Below are positions 1-5,741 of a stretch of DNA of 12,011 nt, piece after piece. This stretch comes from Gammaproteobacteria bacterium. GTDB taxonomy: Bacteria; Pseudomonadota; Gammaproteobacteria; UBA6429; Thiohalophilaceae. The stretch is taken from assembly GCA_013152045.1 (NCBI GenBank), contig JAADGZ010000213.1, positions 1-12,011 on the forward strand, written 5' to 3'. The notes beneath the pieces were generated by a model, which had not been told where the DNA came from, ran no database searches, and worked only from the letters and a program-made list of their open reading frames with translations. The first letter of the stretch is position 1. Each line of letters opens with the position of its first letter. The position numbers were made by a program, and so were the translations under genes.

Positions 1-1
1 G

Positions 2-97
2 TATTTAAGAGAAGAAAAATTGATTCACGTAGTTAGAGTTTGGCGAAGTGAACGATTACTCAAACTAGAAGACAAACCAGCAGAAAGAAAAATCTAA
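2..97 (+). CDS. C-terminal fragment of a probable RelE/ParE-family toxin (5' end off window)
   Basis: An open frame runs from the left edge for 31 codons to a TAA at 95-97. The peptide contains REEKLIHVVRVWRSERLL, which resembles the last beta-strand and terminal basic segment of RelE/ParE-type toxins, where a strand ending in V-x-R-V-W/H is followed by S/G-x-R. These proteins are small ribonucleases or gyrase poisons encoded with an antitoxin. The antitoxin partner is not visible; it may lie upstream off the window, and no candidate ORF follows. The stretch is A-rich compared with the core genes to the right, which fits accessory DNA. The family call rests on about 20 residues, so another short basic protein cannot be excluded. 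Confidence 0.5.
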   Translation, partial: YLREEKLIHVVRVWRSERLLKLEDKPAERKI

Positions 98-211
98 TAA
101 TCATCTCACTTTATCACCAGAACAGAGGATCGTGGTGTTTTCCTGTGAATGGTAGAGCATGTTTTGCAACAGCGAAAACCTCGCCGGAATTTTGCATATT
201 TAACCATTCAG
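98..211. other. Non-coding spacer between toxin fragment and tRNA-like 3' end
   Basis: No credible gene is visible here. The stretch holds a D-arm-like string, TGGTAGAGCA, at 150-159, and a perfect 5-bp stem GTTTT (161-165) / AAAAC (175-179) around a 9-nt loop. Together with the T-arm at 224-240 these look like scrambled or heavily diverged pieces of a tRNA. They lie too far apart (about 65 nt from D-like box to T-arm) to fold as a normal one. Confidence 0.35.
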
Positions 212-250
212 GACTGAGGGATCGAAGGTTCGAATCCCTCACGCCGACCA
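212..250 (+). other. tRNA-like 3' end (T-arm and CCA), probable tRNA remnant or att-type border
   Basis: The segment contains the B-box string GGTTCGAATCC (228-238). A T-stem GAAGG/CCCTC (224-228 with 236-240) has one A-C mismatch around the canonical loop TTCGAAT (229-235). It is followed by ACGCCGA and CCA (248-250). Only seven bases separate the T-stem from CCA, where an intact tRNA has eight (seven acceptor bases plus a discriminator). I find no matching acceptor 5' strand, D-arm and anticodon arm at normal spacing. This therefore looks like a truncated or decayed tRNA gene end, such as is left at the border of an element that integrates into a tRNA 3' end. An unusual functional tRNA is unlikely but not excluded. 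Confidence 0.4.
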
Positions 251-284
251 ATCTATATTTATCCTACCATTCCGTTAGTCAAAC

Positions 285-1784
285 TCATTCACAAAGCGAC
301 ACCTCGATGGGCGCACTCTGGGTGCAACCCACCTGAACCATGACCGAAGGAACAGGAAAAGCCTGCAGATATTCTTCCGGCAGTCCCAGCAACTGCTGGG
401 AAAAAGCATCGGGAGCAAACAGCATGGGAATGATATTGTTGTAATAGGATGCGCTGGGGGTCATGCGCAGAGTATTCAGTTCACGCTGCAAATAGCCCAG
501 TTCGATGAGTGAATCGATCAGATCGGCAAAAACAATATAAAGATTCACGCCATACTTGTGCTGAATGGAGTCCAGATCAATCTGGGTAAAGCGCAGTTGG
601 CTGGAGACTTCACGAATTAGTTCCATCTCGGCAGAAAGATGATCAACCGTGACGATCGGCAAACGTCCTTCATCAATCGCCCGGTAATAGGATTTGAGTG
701 CCGGGTAATTCTGGTAGGGAGTACGCGGCGCATAACCCTGTGCGGCGACGCCAAGTGACACCAGCGTCAGGTTATCCCAACGGCGCACCTGATGACGATA
801 AGTTGATTTACCGGGTATCGCGTAAACATTTTGCAATATCTGACGATAGCCTTTCTGGAACAGGAAATGATCCGCTTCGGAGAATATTCGAATCTTGTCT
901 GCATACGATTCATCCTTCGGCGGTAAACCTAATTCCTTGTTCTTGTTATCCCGCTGTCTGTCCAGCGCATAAATCGACAGGCTGGGTACCCCGAGATCAT
1001 AAAATTTTTGCAGAGTATCCTGTAGCGCATGCTCGGATTCATTTTCAAAACCATACATAGTATCGACATTGACATTACCAATCAGCGCCAGCGCAACATC
1101 CAGCTCCCGCAGTGCCTCATCAACGGAGTAGTGGCGATTCATGCTGGCCAACAACTTTTCATCCAGCGTTTGAATGCCATAACTCAGGCGATTAACGCCC
1201 AGCGATCTCAACAGCTCAACCTTCCCGAGTGGCAATGTGCCAGGAGAAGACTCTATGCTGATTTCCGCATTATCAGCAAGATTAAAATTCTTATTAATTC
1301 CTTCGAATAATTTAGCTAGCAAATGATCGTCAAGAAAAGTCGGCGTACCGCCACCGAAATATATGGATTCGCATTTTTTATCCTGCATAACCTCGGCATA
1401 CATGTTCATTTCCCGCAGCAGATAATCAACATATAGCTCGGCTTTTTCGATACCCCGCCCCGGGATAATGGTGTAGTAACAAAAATTACACAGACTTTTG
1501 CAAAAAGGACTGTGTAAATACAGGCTAAAAGCATCGGGAATAACCGAAGCATGCATGAACAATTCATCTGTCGATGCTGGCGCTTCAGACTTGTTCAGTA
1601 ATGGCGGCGGAAAGGTCCAGTCAAAACAGGGATAGAAATCATTCTCGATCATCAGACTTGCTGATAATCGTTCAGTCAACCCGTCAGGTTCCAGTGGTTG
1701 CAATAGCCCGGCTGTTTTATGGCTAATTTCAGGCATCCGGTTTAGACGTGAACGCTTATTGAAACTCACGCTATATGGTTTCAT
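285..1784 (-). CDS. HemN-like (coproporphyrinogen III oxidase-family) radical SAM protein
   Basis: The 499-residue cytoplasmic protein carries a radical SAM cluster motif CKSLCNFC (Cys95, Cys99, Cys102), which should bind a [4Fe-4S] cluster and S-adenosylmethionine. GGGTP follows at 144-148, then SIESSPGTL (177-185) and NRLSYGIQTL (198-207), all typical of the HemN/HemW core. A HemN_C-type winged-helix region follows near residues 385-460. True HemN has C-x3-C-x2-C-x-C, but here the fourth position is Tyr104, so it is unlikely to be the classical oxygen-independent coproporphyrinogen oxidase. The N-terminal arm of about 85 residues before the motif makes it longer than HemW (about 380 aa). 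A haem chaperone, a haem-degrading HutW-like enzyme or a HemN-like methyltransferase remain possible. The start is supported by AAGGGGG six nt upstream of ATG. The codons for residues 104-124 lie in a segment duplicated at 1905-1963. Confidence 0.85.
   Translation of the reverse strand: MKPYSVSFNKRSRLNRMPEISHKTAGLLQPLEPDGLTERLSASLMIENDFYPCFDWTFPPPLLNKSEAPASTDELFMHASVIPDAFSLYLHSPFCKSLCNFCYYTIIPGRGIEKAELYVDYLLREMNMYAEVMQDKKCESIYFGGGTPTFLDDHLLAKLFEGINKNFNLADNAEISIESSPGTLPLGKVELLRSLGVNRLSYGIQTLDEKLLASMNRHYSVDEALRELDVALALIGNVNVDTMYGFENESEHALQDTLQKFYDLGVPSLSIYALDRQRDNKNKELGLPPKDESYADKIRIFSEADHFLFQKGYRQILQNVYAIPGKSTYRHQVRRWDNLTLVSLGVAAQGYAPRTPYQNYPALKSYYRAIDEGRLPIVTVDHLSAEMELIREVSSQLRFTQIDLDSIQHKYGVNLYIVFADLIDSLIELGYLQRELNTLRMTPSASYYNNIIPMLFAPDAFSQQLLGLPEEYLQAFPVPSVMVQVGCTQSAPIEVSLCE
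1415..1473. repeat. 59-bp direct repeat, copy A (inside HemN-like gene)
   Basis: This segment starts GCAGCAGATAATC and ends GGGATAATGGTG. It is identical base for base to 1905-1963, 490 bp to the right in the same orientation. The flanking bases differ on both sides (C versus T before, T versus C after), so the repeat is exactly 59 bp. It encodes residues 104-124 of the HemN-like protein on the minus strand, just after the CxxxCxxC motif, so this copy is taken as the source. Confidence 0.95.
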
Positions 1785-1789
1785 TCCTG

Positions 1790-1796
1790 CCCCCTT
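1790..1796 (-). promoter_or_regulatory. Ribosome binding site of the HemN-like gene
   Basis: On the minus strand AAGGGGG lies six nt before the ATG at 1784. It is a strong purine-rich Shine-Dalgarno sequence and supports this start over the internal Met codons at residues 17 and 45. Confidence 0.65.
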
Positions 1797-1807
1797 TTAT
1801 TGTAATA

Positions 1808-1836
1808 ATTATAGAAACATGTTTTTATTATGACAA
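1808..1836 (-). promoter_or_regulatory. Candidate sigma-70 promoter of the HemN-like gene with a palindrome in the spacer
   Basis: On the minus strand TTGTCA (1831-1836) is followed after exactly 17 nt by a perfect TATAAT (1808-1813). Transcription would begin near 1801, leaving a leader of about 17 nt that contains the Shine-Dalgarno. A 10-bp perfect palindrome AAACATGTTT (1815-1824) sits in the spacer and could be an operator; no regulator is known. A second, weaker promoter lies just upstream: TTGACA (1859-1864), 17 nt, TAGTTT (1836-1841). Confidence 0.6.
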
Positions 1837-1845
1837 AACTAATGC

Positions 1846-1863
1846 TGACAGGCATCGCTGTCA
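1846..1863. promoter_or_regulatory. Inverted repeat TGACAG-N6-CTGTCA, possible operator
   Basis: Perfect 6-bp arms at 1846-1851 and 1858-1863 are separated by six bases. The repeat overlaps the -35 element of the weaker upstream promoter of the HemN-like gene and lies in the gap shared with the divergent sixA-like gene. This geometry is typical of dimeric regulator sites, but short palindromes also occur by chance, so the role is inferred. Confidence 0.35.
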
Positions 1864-1904
1864 AGTGCAGGGGTCAATAAGCAGCTTAATTTATCTGCAA
1901 TAGT

Positions 1905-1963
1905 GCAGCAGATAATCAACATATAGCTCGGCTTTTTCGATACCCCGCCCCGGGATAATGGTG
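1905..1963. repeat. 59-bp direct repeat, copy B (displaced piece of the HemN-like gene)
   Basis: This is an exact copy of 1415-1473. It carries no complete gene and ends directly against the first recognisable codons of the sixA-like gene (CTG at 1965-1967). It seems to have replaced the sixA start region. The perfect identity implies either a very recent duplication or an artefact of assembly or amplification. Confidence 0.9.
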
Positions 1964-1964
1964 C

Positions 1965-2438
1965 CTGATCCGTCATGCTAAATCATCATGGGACGATGCC
2001 AGTCTGTCCGATTATGAGCGTGGTCTGAATCAACGTGGGCACCGCGATGCGCTGCGCATGGGACAAGCACTGCATGAGCGGGGAATAAAATTTGATCAGC
2101 TACTATGCAGCAGCGCAACGCGTGCCAAACAAACCCTGGCCCTGTTGCGCGAGCAGCTTAAAATTAAAGACGAGTCTATCCGTTACCTCGATGATCTTTA
2201 TTGTGCATCTACGGCAACGCTAATCGAAATCATCCGCCAGCAGAACAACAACAAAAACAACCTCGCGATCATTGCACACAATCCCGGGCTTGAAGATTTG
2301 GCCGCCACATTAAGCAATGATAATGAAACATTTACCACCTGTAGCGTGATGCAAATTGAATTTGAAGTAGATAGCTGGGAACAGGTAGATAAAGTAACCG
2401 GGAAACGGACACTGTTCCTGTCTCCGAAAACAGTTTGA
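1965..2438 (+). pseudogene. sixA: SixA-like phosphohistidine phosphatase, 5' truncated
   Basis: Read from CTG at 1965, the frame gives LIRHAKSSWDD, the RHG/RHA catalytic signature of histidine phosphatases with the phospho-accepting His at 1974-1976. LSDYERGLNQRG, CSSATRAKQT and AHNPGLEDL (second catalytic His) follow, to a TGA at 2436-2438. The 157 codons match SixA length (about 160) except for the first few residues. SixA removes phosphate from histidine on phosphotransfer proteins such as ArcB and PTS components. No start codon precedes the motif in this frame: TAA occurs at 1956-1958, just upstream inside the duplicated 59 bp. An ATG at 1958-1960 (ATG GTG C CTG ATC) is one base out of frame and stops at 1979. 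The first in-frame ATG, at 2058, would omit the catalytic RHA motif. The gene therefore looks inactivated, unless the joint is a sequencing or assembly error. Confidence 0.8.
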
Positions 2439-2439
2439 T

Positions 2440-2466
2440 TGTTGGGCTTCGTTTTACTCAGCCCAA
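2440..2466. repeat. Dispersed palindromic repeat, copy 1, at the sixA/pmbA convergent end
   Basis: TTGGGCT (2442-2448) pairs with AGCCCAA (2460-2466) around the 11-nt loop TCGTTTTACTC. The 27 bases are identical to 5676-5702. The hairpin begins just after the sixA stop and lies between two convergent genes, so it may end transcription from either side. No U-tract follows directly, so a classical intrinsic terminator is not shown. The shape resembles short palindromic repeats scattered in many proteobacterial genomes. Confidence 0.75.
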
Positions 2467-2492
2467 GCTACAGGCTTTAATGGTAATCTGCC

Positions 2493-2519
2493 GATGGGTT
2501 TCGCTTCGCTCTACCCATC
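2493..2519. repeat. Dispersed palindromic repeat, divergent third copy
   Basis: GATGGGT (2493-2499) pairs with ACCCATC (2513-2519) around the 13-nt loop TTCGCTTCGCTCT, followed by CTACC. Its layout (GGG arm, TTCG-containing loop, CCC arm, then CCTAC) parallels the copies at 2440 and 5676, although the arms differ by paired changes. The hairpin is thus kept while its sequence varies, suggesting one repeat family. It is downstream of pmbA on the minus strand and could shape the end of that transcript. Confidence 0.6.
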
Positions 2520-2563
2520 CTACCGTCTACCGTTTTTCGTTACAAGCAGCGGGAGATTAAAGC

Positions 2564-3928
2564 TTATTCACCCGCTACCGTCATTTGTTCAATCAGCCAT
2601 GAACCGGTACACAGGTTGCCACGCGTATCTAGATCATTGCCCACTGCCTGCAGATTCATATACATGTCTTGTAGGCGGCTGGCCAGAGTGAACTCTTCGA
2701 TGGGATACTGAATCTCGCCATTTTCAACCCAGAAGCCGCTGGCACCGCGCGAATAATCTCCGGTCACAATATTTACTCCCTGGCCCATCACCTCGGTAAC
2801 GAATATGCCGCGATCCATTTTTTTCAGTAACTGCCTCTGATCCAGATCATCGTGACTGATAAACACGTTATGCGTGCCACCGGCATTGCCGGTACTCTGC
2901 ATCTTCAAACGCCGGGCGCTATAGCTGTCCAATACATAGCTCTGCAGTTCGCCGCCGTTAAGCAAATCCCGTGCGCAGGTAGTCACGCCTTCACTGTCAA
3001 AAGGCGCGCTGCCTAATGCGGCGATAAGGTGCGGTCGTTCATCGATACGAATACGGGACGGAAAAACGGGCTTACCCAGATGATCCAGCAAAAAAGTAGA
3101 CTTGCGATACTGAACGCTACCATTGATGGCGCGCACAAAATGTCCTAGCAGGCCTCGTGCAACCTCAGCCTCAAACAATACTGGCACCTGACGGGTTGAT
3201 ATTTTTTTCGCGTCCAGCCGTGCTACCGTATTCATGGCCGCCCGTTTACCAACCTCTTCGGCCGCCTGTAGTTTCTCTGCTCGCCTTGAAACTGTATACC
3301 AGCTATCCCGCTGCATATTGTTATCCTGCTCGCCGATGACAGCTACGCTGAGGCTATGACGAGAACTGGGATACATGCCGATGAAACCGTGGCTATTGCC
3401 ATAGATCCGAAAACCATCATGGCTGCTGACGCTGGCGCCTTCTGAATTACTGATTCGAGGATCAAAACTGCGAGCTGCATCTTCACATTCTGTTGCTATT
3501 TCAATGGCCTGCTCAGCACTTAGATCCCAGTGATGATAAAGTTCTAGATCGGGAATCTCCGTTGCCATCAGCGCCTTATCTGCCAGACCGGCGTATTCAT
3601 CTGCCTCGGTATAACGAGCGATGTCGCAGGCTGCTTTGACCGACTCCTTAATCGCCTGCGGGCTAAAATCACTGGTGCTGGCCGAGCCTTTACGCTGACC
3701 AAAATAAACCGTAATTCCTAAGCCCTTATCACGGTTGTGCTCAATGGTTTCAACCTCACCCAGGCGTACGTTGACCGATAAGCCTGCTTCGATACTCACC
3801 CCGGCCTCAGACGCCGAGGCGCCCAGTCGACGCGCTTCTGCAATCATATCATCCACAATCTGTGATAACTGTGCGCTGTCAAACTGCTCATCGGCATTAA
3901 ATCCAACATCGGTGGAAGGTAATGACAT
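2564..3928 (-). CDS. pmbA: PmbA/TldE, subunit of the TldD-TldE metalloprotease
   Basis: The roughly 454-residue protein matches PmbA (TldE, about 450 aa in E. coli) over its length. Family landmarks include EARRLGAS near the N-terminus, VETIEHNRDKGLGITVYFGQ, RKGSASTSDFS, PVLFEAEVARGLLGHFV in the middle, and the C-terminal QGVNIVTGDYSRGASGFWVE and LCTGSWLIEQMTVAG. It lacks the HExxxH zinc motif, as expected, because TldD supplies the active site. The TldD-TldE complex is cytoplasmic, trims microcin B17 and degrades flexible peptides such as the CcdA antitoxin. An upstream ATG at 3946 would add six residues, but it overlaps the likely Shine-Dalgarno GAGGA. The ATG at 3928 has that GAGGA 11 nt upstream and is preferred. 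The gene is the last of a three-gene minus-strand unit, beginning about 50-70 nt after the TlpA-like gene. Confidence 0.95.
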   Translation of the reverse strand: MSLPSTDVGFNADEQFDSAQLSQIVDDMIAEARRLGASASEAGVSIEAGLSVNVRLGEVETIEHNRDKGLGITVYFGQRKGSASTSDFSPQAIKESVKAACDIARYTEADEYAGLADKALMATEIPDLELYHHWDLSAEQAIEIATECEDAARSFDPRISNSEGASVSSHDGFRIYGNSHGFIGMYPSSRHSLSVAVIGEQDNNMQRDSWYTVSRRAEKLQAAEEVGKRAAMNTVARLDAKKISTRQVPVLFEAEVARGLLGHFVRAINGSVQYRKSTFLLDHLGKPVFPSRIRIDERPHLIAALGSAPFDSEGVTTCARDLLNGGELQSYVLDSYSARRLKMQSTGNAGGTHNVFISHDDLDQRQLLKKMDRGIFVTEVMGQGVNIVTGDYSRGASGFWVENGEIQYPIEEFTLASRLQDMYMNLQAVGNDLDTRGNLCTGSWLIEQMTVAGE

Positions 3929-3996
3929 ACCGCTATTATTCCTCATATTAATTTCAAGATATTTGTTTCAACTGAACTGCGTTAATGCAGGCACTA

Positions 3997-4530
3997 TCAT
4001 TTATCTGAATGCGCTAATAGCGCATGTAGAAAATCAATGTATTCTTTTGTCTCCCAGGGTCGGCCCCCAATCGCAACATAACGTATATTTCCCTGCGGAT
4101 CGACCAGATAGGTCGAAGGCAATCCGCGGGGTTGCCATTGCTCGGTAACCAGTCCGTCAGTATCCAGCAGAGAATTGACATCAGGTGCAACGCTGGCGAG
4201 AAAACTGAACACCGTGTCTTCACTTTCTGCAACATTGATCAATACGATCTCAAGTGACGACCCCTGCATGCGCTCAAGCATGCGTTGAATGGACGGCATT
4301 TCCCGTCGACACGGCCCGCACCAGGATGCCCAGAAATGTACGAATTTCCAGCGTCCCTGAGCCACCCTCAGATCATACGCATTATCGTCCATATCCTTCA
4401 GTTTCAACGCAGGGGCAGGACGAGGCGGCAGAAGAATAAGCCCTTTGGGCAAGCTGAGGGGGGCCGCCCAAACACTGCTGGCGGCAAAAACCAGCAGCAC
4501 GATGTTAATGAATCCTGCCACTTGCTTCAT
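3997..4530 (-). CDS. TlpA/ResA-like periplasmic thiol-disulfide oxidoreductase
   Basis: The 177-residue protein starts with a signal peptide (hydrophobic IVLLVFAASSVWA, probable cleavage near residue 23). A thioredoxin fold follows: FVHFWASWCGPCRREMP carries the redox pair Cys71-Cys74 in a CGPC motif, and GLPST holds the cis-proline (Pro138). These features fit the TlpA/ResA/DsbE group, which reduces or exchanges disulfides outside the cytoplasmic membrane, for example in cytochrome c maturation. No cytochrome genes are nearby, so the substrate is unknown. The ATG lies only 2 nt after the stop of the upstream gene, so the two are almost certainly co-transcribed and perhaps translationally coupled. 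The mature protein has no cysteines besides the active pair. Confidence 0.9.
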   Translation of the reverse strand: MKQVAGFINIVLLVFAASSVWAAPLSLPKGLILLPPRPAPALKLKDMDDNAYDLRVAQGRWKFVHFWASWCGPCRREMPSIQRMLERMQGSSLEIVLINVAESEDTVFSFLASVAPDVNSLLDTDGLVTEQWQPRGLPSTYLVDPQGNIRYVAIGGRPWETKEYIDFLHALLAHSDK

Positions 4531-4532
4531 AT

Positions 4533-5099
4533 TCAGTCTTCCGCACAGCGTAAATTATTAATACGGACAGATAGGCTCTTGCCATCGTCTTCAGCCCCGA
4601 TCACAAATTGCGCCTGAAAATTAAAGGCTTCGGCTGTTCTTTGTAAAACAATATTACCACCCTCACGTTCACCTGGATGATAATCCAAAACCTCGGGAAT
4701 CAAGGTCCAGCGGAAAGTCGATTGATATTGCTGCGCCAGGCCGATTTTCTGCCAACGCGCTTTCAGCTCATTACGATGAAAGCGTTTTAGAGAACCCTGT
4801 TTGCTGGTAAATTTCCAGTTAGCCAGCTTCATCCAGATCACATCCTGGCTTTTGTTTCTCAGGCTGGTGGTGATAAAACACATCTTATCAAGTTCCCGAA
4901 TTACCGTTTTGGGAAATCCCCGCGCTTCATAAAATGCTGCCATTTGCTCTGGCGTGCGAGCAATCATCACCAGCTTGATCTCTTTATTCTCCACAACCCA
5001 TTTATTTTGTACCGATACTGCCAAAAGAGGTCCAGCCATAAATAAGGCTGTCAAACAAACTAATATCGACTGGATTTGAATATAGTGAGCTGTTTTCAT
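4533..5099 (-). CDS. Unknown exported protein with two cysteines in its mature part
   Basis: I do not recognise the family. The 188-residue product begins with a signal peptide (hydrophobic SILVCLTALFMAGPLLA, cleavage probably near residue 27). The mature part of about 160 residues is mixed alpha/beta in character, with WKFTSKQGSLKRFHRN and RWTLIPEVLDYHPGEREGG. It contains exactly two cysteines, Cys74 and Cys185, the latter four residues from the end. The Cys in the signal peptide is not followed by a convincing lipobox. Because the next gene, 2 nt away, encodes a periplasmic thiol-disulfide protein, these two cysteines are plausible substrates for it; this is inference. No clear Shine-Dalgarno precedes the ATG. 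The gene diverges from darP. Confidence 0.8.
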   Translation of the reverse strand: MKTAHYIQIQSILVCLTALFMAGPLLAVSVQNKWVVENKEIKLVMIARTPEQMAAFYEARGFPKTVIRELDKMCFITTSLRNKSQDVIWMKLANWKFTSKQGSLKRFHRNELKARWQKIGLAQQYQSTFRWTLIPEVLDYHPGEREGGNIVLQRTAEAFNFQAQFVIGAEDDGKSLSVRINNLRCAED

Positions 5100-5156
5100 G
5101 GTTGACTGTTTTTACATTGGGATGCACAAGCCCGACGATAATGCGATAATCCTAAC
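5100..5156. promoter_or_regulatory. Divergent intergenic region of the pmbA-side operon and darP
   Basis: These 57 bp must hold the start signals for darP (plus) and probably for the three-gene minus-strand operon. Two GATAAT boxes on the plus strand (5137-5142 and 5145-5150) resemble -10 elements for darP, but no -35 lies at good spacing and the second is only six nt from the start codon. TTGACT (5102-5107) has no -10 at 16-18 nt. Neither gene has an obvious Shine-Dalgarno. Confidence 0.4.
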
Positions 5157-5672
5157 ATGCATGATGAATTTGATGAAGACAACTCTGAGTATGAACACCT
5201 TATCAGCAAATCCCAGCTCAAGCGCGAAGCCCACAGCTTAACGGAACTGGGAAAAAAGCTGGTACAACTGGACAAAGGTTCACTGGCGAAAATCCCCCTA
5301 CCGGACAATTTGCTCGACGCCATTAATAGCGCTAAAAATATGCGTCAGCATGGCGCACTAAAACGCCAGTTGCAATACATCGGCAAGCTGATGCGTAAAA
5401 CCGATCCCGAACCGATTCAAACGGCCTATGAGGCCGTCACCAATCATTACCGCGCAGACACCCAACAACTACATAAGGTTGAAAATTGGCGAGATCGCCT
5501 GCTTGGTGAAGGCGATAGCGCACTAGGTGAGCTGACGGATCTACATCCCGCTGCTGACCGACAACATCTGCGCCAGCTGATGCGTTCGGCTAAAAAAGAA
5601 CGTGAATTAAATAAACCACCACGCGCCGCGCGGGAGCTGTTTCAGTATCTTAAGGAACTAGTGGCTAGTTAA
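5157..5672 (+). CDS. darP: DarP (YjgA), dual-action large-ribosomal-subunit assembly protein
   Basis: The 171-residue, highly charged helical protein aligns along its length with E. coli YjgA/DarP (183 aa). Shared landmarks are the acidic N-terminus, SKSQLKREAHSLTELGKKL, IPLPDNLLDAI, KRQLQYIGKLMRK, VENWRDRLLGEGD, LHPAADRQHLRQLMRSAKKER and the C-terminal NKPPRAARELFQYLKEL. DarP binds late pre-50S particles and helps mature the peptidyl-transferase region. Only one ATG fits the start; no strong ribosome binding site is visible. It stands alone on the plus strand between the pmbA and tldD units, a placement often seen for yjgA beside pmbA in proteobacteria. Confidence 0.95.
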   Translation: MHDEFDEDNSEYEHLISKSQLKREAHSLTELGKKLVQLDKGSLAKIPLPDNLLDAINSAKNMRQHGALKRQLQYIGKLMRKTDPEPIQTAYEAVTNHYRADTQQLHKVENWRDRLLGEGDSALGELTDLHPAADRQHLRQLMRSAKKERELNKPPRAARELFQYLKELVAS

Positions 5673-5675
5673 TAA

Positions 5676-5703
5676 TGTTGGGCTTCGTTTTACTCAGCCC
5701 AAC
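5676..5703. repeat. Dispersed palindromic repeat, copy 2, at the darP/tldD convergent end
   Basis: GTTGGGCT (5677-5684) pairs perfectly with AGCCCAAC (5696-5703) around the loop TCGTTTTACTC. Twenty-seven bases (5676-5702) match 2440-2466 exactly. It starts three bases after the darP stop and is followed by a T-run at 5715-5719, so it could work as a terminator for darP. On the other strand it lies about 40 nt past the tldD stop. Confidence 0.75.
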
Positions 5704-5741
5704 CTACGGGACTCGATTTTTCCGGCTACCAGCTACTTAAA

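Noticed and set aside
161..179. Integron attC-like site near the toxin fragment
   Set aside because: The stem GTTTT/AAAAC lacks the paired GTTRRRY and RYYYAAC core sites expected of attC.
131..250. A complete tRNA gene ending at CCA 250
   Set aside because: The D-arm-like box and the T-arm are too far apart, the acceptor strands pair only weakly with G-U pairs, and one base is missing before CCA.
145..336. Plus-strand 63-codon ORF
   Set aside because: It runs through the tRNA-like segment into the antisense end of the HemN-like gene, and its peptide resembles no protein family.
2058..2438. A functional shorter SixA starting at ATG 2058
   Set aside because: This start omits the catalytic RHA motif encoded at 1971-1979, so the product could not be an active phosphatase. 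The homology clearly begins upstream.
2494..2691. Small plus-strand ORF that could be a precursor peptide for the TldD-TldE protease
   Set aside because: It starts inside the palindromic repeat and continues antisense through the end of pmbA; there is no ribosome binding site and no leader-like or modifiable core pattern.
3735..4148. Plus-strand 137-codon ORF
   Set aside because: It spans the antisense of the pmbA start and the end of the TlpA-like gene; both of those have clear family matches.
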